Translations under genes and position numbers: made by a program
Assembly: GCA_934132915.1 (NCBI GenBank)
Contig: CAKPAK010000024.1
Span: 1-20,205 of the forward strand
DNA: 20,205 bases
Direction of reading: 5' to 3'
Source: an uncultured Bacilli bacterium
GTDB lineage: Bacteria; Bacillota_I; Bacilli_A; RF39; UBA660
Part shown: positions 15,139 to 20,205 of the stretch, one piece after another
Layout of the letters: every line of letters starts with the position of its first letter
Numbering within the stretch: the stretch's first letter is position 1
The notes under the pieces: generated by a model
Databases searched by the model: none
What the model saw: the letters and a program-made list of their open reading frames with translations, nothing else
Told to the model about the DNA's origin: nothing

Positions 15139-15975
15139 TTATTCATAACTACTCGTAATTCCGTAATACTCTTCCAAAGAAAGGTATTCTCCATCATGAT
15201 ATAATTGCTTTGCTAACGCCTCACCAACATAACGAAGATGCCAAGATTCATACTGGTATCCCGTGTATTTTTCTTGCCCTTTTGGAAACCGAATAACAAA
15301 TCCATAACGGTAAGCATTCTCATTTACCCATCGTCCTTCATTTGTATTCGCAAACGAATCTTCAATACTATTCAAATCAAAGCACAATCCCGTTTGATGT
15401 TCAGAATATCCCGGCCTGGAAGAATAAGTATCTGCACCCGCTTTCCCACTGGTTGAAACATAGCGATCATACAAATTTACCTGATACTGATAAGAACGAT
15501 AACCACTAGCAATATAAATATTCAACCCCAAAGCCTGCGCATCACTTTGCATCAATTGAAATTGCTTCATCGCCGTCTTATCAATACAATCATTGCATCT
15601 CTCTCCCCGAACCGCCTGATAAGGATCTGTCGGCTGATAATTCTGTGGAAGAGAATAAGTCTTATTCGCAATAACCTGCCCATCAATCGAAGCAACCCCA
15701 TCCTGAATCACAAGTGTATACCCCTTATCGGTAAGATATTCCCCATCCGACAAAGCCAAATATTCAAGAGAGTTTTTGGGAGCAGGATCCAGTTTATTCA
15801 CAACAGCATTATCCTCCTTCTCCTTCCCTTGTCCTTGATCCGGCTGAACTTCATTCCAATCTCGAGAAGAAGAAGAAAAATACTTCACCCCCCAAAAACA
15901 AAAACCAATCAAAATAAGAAAAACCGCCAAAAACAAAGCAAATTTTTTCTTCAATCTTCGTTTCTTTTTTCTCAT
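15139..15975 (-). CDS. D-alanyl-D-alanine carboxypeptidase, peptidase M15B (VanY/LdcB-like)
   Basis: This membrane-anchored zinc peptidase should trim the terminal D-Ala from peptidoglycan stem peptides outside the cell. The 278-residue protein has a very basic start, one membrane segment (about 12-30) and a Ser/Gly/Asp-rich linker. An extra beta-rich segment (about 70-110) and the M15 catalytic domain follow. Zinc-site motifs are ASGYRSY, SEHQTGLCFD (His193 and Asp200) and ESWHLRY (catalytic Glu243 and His246). A Cys127-x-x-Cys130 pair precedes the catalytic core and could form a disulfide outside. The start is ATG 15975, with AAGGAG seven bases upstream; a TTG at 15978 is next to it. It lies 27 bases after gpmI and 32 before the BI-1 gene, so it sits within an operon. 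DD- versus LD-specificity is not decided by these motifs. Confidence 0.92.
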   Translation of the reverse strand: MRKKKRRLKKKFALFLAVFLILIGFCFWGVKYFSSSSRDWNEVQPDQGQGKEKEDNAVVNKLDPAPKNSLEYLALSDGEYLTDKGYTLVIQDGVASIDGQVIANKTYSLPQNYQPTDPYQAVRGERCNDCIDKTAMKQFQLMQSDAQALGLNIYIASGYRSYQYQVNLYDRYVSTSGKAGADTYSSRPGYSEHQTGLCFDLNSIEDSFANTNEGRWVNENAYRYGFVIRFPKGQEKYTGYQYESWHLRYVGEALAKQLYHDGEYLSLEEYYGITSSYE

Positions 15976-16002
15976 CAAAAAACTCCTTTTCTAAGGGAAA
16001 GC

Positions 16003-17502
16003 TCAAATCAAAAGATTATTTCCCGTCATTTCTTTTGGTACTTCTTGCCCCATCAGATTTAAAATAGTAACCGCAATATCCCCCAATTTCCCACTCTTTA
16101 AACGAACATTTTTATTAAGAACAATAAAAGGAACCACATTCGTTGTATGTTGCGTATTCATGCTACCATCCGCATTAACCATAACTTCACAATTTCCATG
16201 ATCAGCCGTAATAAGAACATCATACTCTTGCAAATCCACATGCGAAATAATCTTTGTAAGACACTTATCTAACGTTTCAACTGCCGCAACAGCCGCCTCA
16301 TAATTTCCCGTATGACCAACCATATCTCCATTTGCAAAGTTCAAAATCACCAAATCAGGATGATGAGAATCAATCTCTCCTAAAAGAGCATCCGTAATCT
16401 CATAAGCACTCATCTCTGGCTTCAAATCATAAGTAGCCACCTTAGGAGATGGAATTAAAATACGCCTTGCCCCTTGCAATTCTCTTTCTACACCACCATC
16501 AAAAAAATAAGTAACATGAGCATATTTTTCCGTCTCCGCAATCCGAAGTTGGGTAAAACCAAGCTTACTAACATACTCTCCCAACGTAGAGACCAAATCA
16601 TCCAAACGATAAAGTGGCTTTGAAATAACTTCATCCGAAACAGGCATCAAAGTCGCCATCTGAATATCCGATAAATTCTTTTTTTCAAAAGGACAAACCT
16701 TATCATTCGTTAAAACGCTAGCCAATTCCCGTACACGATCAGGCCGAAAATTCGCAAAAACAATCCCATCATGACTCTCGATCCGCCCCGCCATATCAAT
16801 CGTTGCCGGACGAATAAATTCATCAGTAATTCCCGCATCTTGATTATGGTGCCATGCCTCAAGCGCTGACGAATAACACTCCCCACCAAAAACCATTGCA
16901 TCGTAAGCAAGTTTTATCCGATCAAAATTATTATCTCTATCCATAGCATAATATCTTCCACTAACACTAGCGATCCGTCCAATACCAACTTCCTTAATTT
17001 TATCTTCTAGTTCTTTGATAAACCCCTCCCCTGAATAAGGACTCGTATCCCTTCCATCCATAAAAATATGAAAGTAAACTTCTTTTATTCCATAATCCCG
17101 AGCCGCCTCCAAAAGCGCAAAAAAGTGCTGAATATGAGAGTGAATTCCCCCATCACTAAGTAAGCCCATAATATGTAACCTACTTCCCTTCTCCTTCACA
17201 TGATCAAAAATACTTCGAAGTACTTTATTTGAAGAAAAAGCATTCTCTTGAATTTTAGCATTAATTAATCCAAGCGGTTGATAAACAATCCTCCCAGCCC
17301 CAATATTCATATGCCCTACTTCACTATTTCCCATCTGCCCCGTTGGTAACCCCACAAACTCTCCACTAGCCGCCAAAGTCGTATTAGGATATTCTCGCAT
17401 CAACCGATCAATAGTAGGCTTAGAAGCATGATAAAAAGCATTCCCACGCTCCTCTTCACTTAATCCAACACCATCTAAAATACATAACAATACCTTTTTC
17501 AT
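16003..17502 (-). CDS. gpmI: 2,3-bisphosphoglycerate-independent phosphoglycerate mutase
   Basis: This Mn2+-dependent enzyme interconverts 3- and 2-phosphoglycerate in glycolysis through a phosphoserine intermediate. The 499-residue protein has the alkaline-phosphatase-like motifs: ILDGVGL (Asp10), GNSEVGHMNIGAGR with nucleophile Ser60, HIFMDGRDTSP, SGRYYAMDRD, NFANGDMVGHTG, ITADHGNCE and HTTNVVPF. Length and order are typical. The start is ATG 17502, preceded by GGAGGAG; an in-frame ATG at 17514 overlaps that site and is less likely. The TGA stop falls at the usual C-terminus, which argues for the standard code. It follows the pseudopilin gene, whose stop is 12 bases before the chosen start, and precedes the DD-carboxypeptidase gene. 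A core glycolytic gene inside a surface operon is unusual; the shared promoter is the one at 17913-17941. Confidence 0.97.
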   Translation of the reverse strand: MKKVLLCILDGVGLSEEERGNAFYHASKPTIDRLMREYPNTTLAASGEFVGLPTGQMGNSEVGHMNIGAGRIVYQPLGLINAKIQENAFSSNKVLRSIFDHVKEKGSRLHIMGLLSDGGIHSHIQHFFALLEAARDYGIKEVYFHIFMDGRDTSPYSGEGFIKELEDKIKEVGIGRIASVSGRYYAMDRDNNFDRIKLAYDAMVFGGECYSSALEAWHHNQDAGITDEFIRPATIDMAGRIESHDGIVFANFRPDRVRELASVLTNDKVCPFEKKNLSDIQMATLMPVSDEVISKPLYRLDDLVSTLGEYVSKLGFTQLRIAETEKYAHVTYFFDGGVERELQGARRILIPSPKVATYDLKPEMSAYEITDALLGEIDSHHPDLVILNFANGDMVGHTGNYEAAVAAVETLDKCLTKIISHVDLQEYDVLITADHGNCEVMVNADGSMNTQHTTNVVPFIVLNKNVRLKSGKLGDIAVTILNLMGQEVPKEMTGNNLLI

Positions 17503-17505
17503 ATT

Positions 17506-17512
17506 CTCCTCC
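17506..17512 (-). promoter_or_regulatory. Ribosome binding site that decides the gpmI start
   Basis: GGAGGAG on the minus strand lies 3-5 bases before ATG 17502 and directly overlaps the alternative ATG at 17514. This supports the shorter gpmI. Confidence 0.75.
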
Positions 17513-17514
17513 AT

Positions 17515-17889
17515 TTATCTTATACAACTTTGTATCCCCTGATAATCTTCCCGATATTCATAATAACTCGGTCTTGTAAAAACAACCACCCCATTAAACG
17601 ATTCTCCATCACTATTCTGCTTATTCTCTTCCAAAGTATCCAAAACATCCAAAGAAAGATAACAAGATTCTCCATCATTTACTCCCGCATAAACACTATT
17701 TTTATGATCCGTCACATAAAGCTCCGCTGCCGACTCTAAAATTTTATACTTCGTCTTATCTTGCTTCACTTTCGTTCTCTCTAAAGAAGAAGAAATACTA
17801 GGAATAGCAATCGTCATAATCGCCGTCAAAATCACCAAAGCAGCTAACAATTCAATCAAAGTAAAACCCTTATCATTCAACTTTTTCAT
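17515..17889 (-). CDS. Type IV pseudopilin (ComGC/GspG-like)
   Basis: The 124-residue protein starts with a prepilin leader: a short basic peptide ending in Gly8, then FTLIELLAALVILTAIM with Phe at +1 and Glu at +5. This is the signal cut and N-methylated by prepilin peptidase. The hydrophobic helix (about 9-32) continues into an amphipathic helix (LERTKVKQDKTKYKILESAA) and a small head with cysteines at about 80 (ESCYLSLD) and at the end (IQSCIR), possibly a disulfide. It is a minor or major pilin of a type IV pilus or competence-like pseudopilus. No assembly ATPase, platform protein or prepilin peptidase gene lies in the window. It is the first gene of an operon with gpmI, driven by the promoter next to it, and it diverges from the genes at 18004-20205. 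ComGC itself cannot be claimed from the leader alone. Confidence 0.9.
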   Translation of the reverse strand: MKKLNDKGFTLIELLAALVILTAIMTIAIPSISSSLERTKVKQDKTKYKILESAAELYVTDHKNSVYAGVNDGESCYLSLDVLDTLEENKQNSDGESFNGVVVFTRPSYYEYREDYQGIQSCIR

Positions 17890-17912
17890 AATCCAAACAC
17901 CTACCTAGAATC

Positions 17913-17941
17913 ATTATAATTTATTTTAAAAAAAATTACAA
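17913..17941 (-). promoter_or_regulatory. SigA-type promoter of the pseudopilin-gpmI operon
   Basis: On the minus strand TTGTAA (17936-17941) and TATAAT (17913-17918) are 17 bases apart. The ATG at 17889 lies 23 bases downstream, after AGGTAGG. Confidence 0.75.
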
Positions 17942-17946
17942 CCTTA

Positions 17947-17975
17947 TTGAATTAAAAAACAAATTATGATATGAT
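17947..17975 (+). promoter_or_regulatory. SigA-type promoter of the 18004-20205 gene pair
   Basis: TTGAAT (17947-17952) and TATGAT (17970-17975) are 17 bases apart. An AGGAGG ribosome site (17989-17994) lies nine bases before ATG 18004. The -35 is only five bases from the -35 of the divergent promoter. Confidence 0.8.
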
Positions 17976-18003
17976 CACTCTATAAAATAGGAGGAAAACA
18001 AAG

Positions 18004-18468
18004 ATGAAAAATAGAAAAAAGAAAATCATACTAATTAGTGGAATTCTGATCATTCTCATCTGCAGTATCGTGACATTATTTGTCCTATCAAAGACAAAAG
18101 AACCACCAAAAGAAGCCAGCATTGAAAAAATATACAATCAAAATAAAACCTTCATTCAAAAAAAAGAATATCAAGAATTAATTTTCGACAACATCGAATG
18201 TAGCTACGATGGAAAAAACTCAATGCTATCTTACGACATCATCAATCAAACCAACGAAACAATCCATCTTCAAGGTTACAACATTGACATTCTAGATAAA
18301 AACAATAACATTTTAACCAGCATCGTTCTCAACCTAGAAGAAGATATTGAAGCAGGAAAAACAAGAAGAATCAACAACGAAATTAACATCAACATCACAA
18401 ATGCTACACAAATGGTTATCAAAGATTATAATGCAGAAGGAGAAGTAAACAATGAAAAAGAAGGATAA
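18004..18468 (+). CDS. Single-pass membrane protein with FxLYD-like extracellular domain
   Basis: The 154-residue protein has a basic start, one hydrophobic segment (about 8-28) and a helical spacer rich in charged residues. A beta-sandwich-like domain (about 60-142) follows: SYDIINQTNETIHLQGYNIDI, LDKNNNILTSIVLNL, IEAGKTRRI and a final strand. This follows the FxLYD/DUF pattern of small exported Bacillota proteins, with a polar turn (LDKNNN) and a glycine before the last strand. Its function is unknown. It has the strong promoter and AGGAGG site listed separately. Its last 17 bases overlap the start of the large pseudopilin-adhesin gene, whose ribosome site lies inside it, so the two are translated together. 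This suggests that it helps export, anchor or assemble that partner (inference). Confidence 0.8.
   Translation: MKNRKKKIILISGILIILICSIVTLFVLSKTKEPPKEASIEKIYNQNKTFIQKKEYQELIFDNIECSYDGKNSMLSYDIINQTNETIHLQGYNIDILDKNNNILTSIVLNLEEDIEAGKTRRINNEININITNATQMVIKDYNAEGEVNNEKEG
18437..18442 (+). promoter_or_regulatory. Ribosome binding site of the pseudopilin-adhesin gene inside the upstream coding sequence
   Basis: AAGGAG lies nine bases before ATG 18452, within the last codons of the FxLYD-like gene. It fixes the start of the long open frame that follows and supports translational coupling. Confidence 0.8.
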
Positions 18469-20205
18469 AGGCTTTAGCCTAATCGAACTACTCGCCACCA
18501 TCTTCATCATCAGTATTATTTTAGGAATTACAGGCTACTTTGTGACCAATACCATCAAAAATTCAGAAAAACATTCATCCACACTCGCCATCAACAATAT
18601 CAAAAAAACCGCTAGTACTTATGTTGAAGAATACAAAAATGACGTCATTTGGAATAAAAACGAAGAAAAGAAAAATACCTATTCTTGCATCGCTGTAAAT
18701 TCTTTAATCAATAAAGGATACCTTAATCAAGAAGAAGTAGATAAAAGTATTCAAAAATATATTGAAACCAATCAAGTAGAAAAAGATAATTTAGAATATA
18801 TTATTGTTACTAAAGATGAAAATAACACAGTAATAAGCGAAGAATTCGATCAGAATGGAACTTGTTCCACGGATCAAAACGGGAGAAAAAAAGTTGCTAT
18901 TCCTACCGCTGAAAAATATTGTGCCACTCCAACTTACAATGAATTAAGTGAACAAGTACTCACGCAAAATCTAAAAGGAAATGAAGTATTCTCTTTCAAT
19001 AATAATATTGGAAAGGATGCTGGGAATTACAATGTAACCGCTAAATTAATCGATCCCACAAAATATATCTGGCAAGATGATACAATCGAAGATAAAACCA
19101 TCACTTGTTCCATCAAGAAAGCCAAACCAGAAATCACACTCTCCCCTACTAACGGAGAAGAAGGAACCGATTTAAATGATACCAAAATTCAAGTAACCAC
19201 AAATACTCGAGGAACAATCTCTCTAAAATCTTCTAACAAAGAGATCATCACCGCAAAGCTAGAAGGAACAAACCAAATCGAAAAAAATACAGAAAAAAAT
19301 ATGATTATTAAAAAAATTGCGACTAAAAAAACAACTTCCTATATCACCATTACCATAACCCCCGATGAAGAAAACCAAAAAAACTATCTCACAAACAGTA
19401 CAACTTACACCGTAGGTAATGTTACGAAAAAAACAGTCAAAAAACCAACCTGTAATGATGTTACCTACAATGGAAGAATTCAAAATCTTGTAACATCAAA
19501 TGCAGGCTATTCCCTATCAATGAATTCCATTCAAAAAGAAATTGGCGAATACAAAGATATTCAAGTCAAATTAAATTATGGCTACATTTGGAGTGATAAC
19601 AAAACCAATTCTCTTACCCTAACTTGTATCGTCAAAGTACCAACCCCAACCGTAAGTTACAATACCAATGGTGGATCAAACTGTAAAAACACCAAAGTAA
19701 CTTATGGAAAAGCTTATGGAAATCTTTGTACTCCAACCAAAACAGGTTATACTTTCGCCGGTTGGCAAGACAAAAACAATCACCTTATTAATAAAACCAC
19801 TATCGTTACAGATTTTAATAATCATACCCTCAACGCAACATGGAAAGCCAATAATTACTATCTAGACATCAATCCCGATAACAACTTTCATGGCGCAGAC
19901 TATAATTCTGGTGCTAGAGTAAAATCATTTGACCTAAGAATCATCGATGAAAGTGGACACGAACTCTACAATCAAACAGGCCTTCAAGATTATTATCAAG
20001 ATACCGGAACTTACAATTCCACTTATTATATCTCTAACATTACTTATCGTGATGGATACCAACATAACAACTACACCCTTAGTCATAATAAAATCACTGT
20101 TTTATCTAGTCAAGAAAACGCCTACACTTTTAAACACAACGTCGATGGAAATATTTCTGTTTCCATCAACACAAAACCCAAAAATTATCGCCTAGATATT
20201 AATCC
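18452..20205 (+). CDS. Pseudopilin-headed multidomain adhesin, 3' end beyond the window
   Basis: The frame is open from ATG 18452 to the end of the window (584 codons plus two bases), so the stop lies outside. The N-terminus is a prepilin leader: six charged residues, Gly7, then FSLIELLATIFIISIILG with Glu at +5. A pilin-like helix and head with a Cys pair fill residues to about 145. Two MBG/YDG-like domains follow (about 156-219 and 334-392), each bounded by a Cys pair and sharing C-x-x-x-TYN, a G-x-Y strand and YIWxD. Between them is a Big-like domain (about 226-330). A Listeria-Bacteroides (InlB B) repeat comes next (about 398-464: SYNTNGGS, CTPTKTGYTFAGWQ, LNATW). A last 110-residue unit starts YYLDINP and begins again at the window edge (YRLDIN), so more repeats probably follow. 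Such a large extracellular part on a pilin leader is unusual. Confidence 0.85.
   Translation, partial: MKKKDKGFSLIELLATIFIISIILGITGYFVTNTIKNSEKHSSTLAINNIKKTASTYVEEYKNDVIWNKNEEKKNTYSCIAVNSLINKGYLNQEEVDKSIQKYIETNQVEKDNLEYIIVTKDENNTVISEEFDQNGTCSTDQNGRKKVAIPTAEKYCATPTYNELSEQVLTQNLKGNEVFSFNNNIGKDAGNYNVTAKLIDPTKYIWQDDTIEDKTITCSIKKAKPEITLSPTNGEEGTDLNDTKIQVTTNTRGTISLKSSNKEIITAKLEGTNQIEKNTEKNMIIKKIATKKTTSYITITITPDEENQKNYLTNSTTYTVGNVTKKTVKKPTCNDVTYNGRIQNLVTSNAGYSLSMNSIQKEIGEYKDIQVKLNYGYIWSDNKTNSLTLTCIVKVPTPTVSYNTNGGSNCKNTKVTYGKAYGNLCTPTKTGYTFAGWQDKNNHLINKTTIVTDFNNHTLNATWKANNYYLDINPDNNFHGADYNSGARVKSFDLRIIDESGHELYNQTGLQDYYQDTGTYNSTYYISNITYRDGYQHNNYTLSHNKITVLSSQENAYTFKHNVDGNISVSINTKPKNYRLDIN

Noticed and set aside
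1..20205. Mycoplasma-type code with TGA as tryptophan
   Set aside because: Tryptophans in pyk, gpmI, uvsE and the adhesin are TGG, and gpmI ends in TGA at the expected C-terminus.

Overview
The window looks like a chromosome segment of a low-GC, walled Bacillota of class Bacilli. It could be a gut-type lineage such as the RF39 or Erysipelotrichia relatives, but that placement is inference from style and gene content, not proof. The standard bacterial code fits: tryptophans in the conserved enzymes are TGG, and gpmI ends in TGA at the expected place. Peptidoglycan genes (LysM proteins, GH25, DD-carboxypeptidase) rule out a wall-less mollicute. A SpoVID-like and YsxE-like pair suggests a spore former or a descendant of one. 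Most genes lie on the minus strand, and the plus strand is strongly C>G even inside plus-strand genes, so the minus-strand genes are probably on the leading strand.

Layout, given as minus-strand operons read right to left. (1) 17889 to 14471: type IV pseudopilin, gpmI, M15 DD-carboxypeptidase, Bax-inhibitor-1 protein, then a weak terminator. (2) 14303 to 11126: a double-GH25/LysM protein anchored at both ends, then pyk, which has its own promoter and a bidirectional terminator. (3) 9803 to 6057: a degenerate UvrD-type helicase homologue, a SpoVID-like protein and a YsxE-like kinase-fold protein, closed by a strong terminator. (4) 6007 to 5063: uvsE with its own terminator. (5) 5014 to 3827: an amidase-fold protein without active-site residues carrying four LysM repeats, with a terminator. 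(6) 3754 to 24: a large anchored glycine-rich surface protein and a phosphohexomutase. Plus-strand genes are a membrane-anchored protein at 9919-11028 and a pair at 18004-20205 (an FxLYD-like membrane protein, then a very large pseudopilin-headed adhesin that runs off the window).

The common theme is the cell surface and probably the spore envelope. Several domains keep the fold of an enzyme but lack its catalytic residues: the amidase, the YsxE-like kinase fold, the SF1 helicase, and the first of two GH25 domains. Two pseudopilin genes diverge from one 114-bp intergenic region with back-to-back promoters, and the plus-strand one carries MBG-like, Big-like and Listeria-Bacteroides repeat domains behind a prepilin leader. 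Two otherwise different anchored proteins share a C-terminal module ending in a GxGxxDDPYxI-type motif. No RNA genes, insertion sequences or CRISPR arrays were seen, and no stretch above 300 bases lacks a gene.
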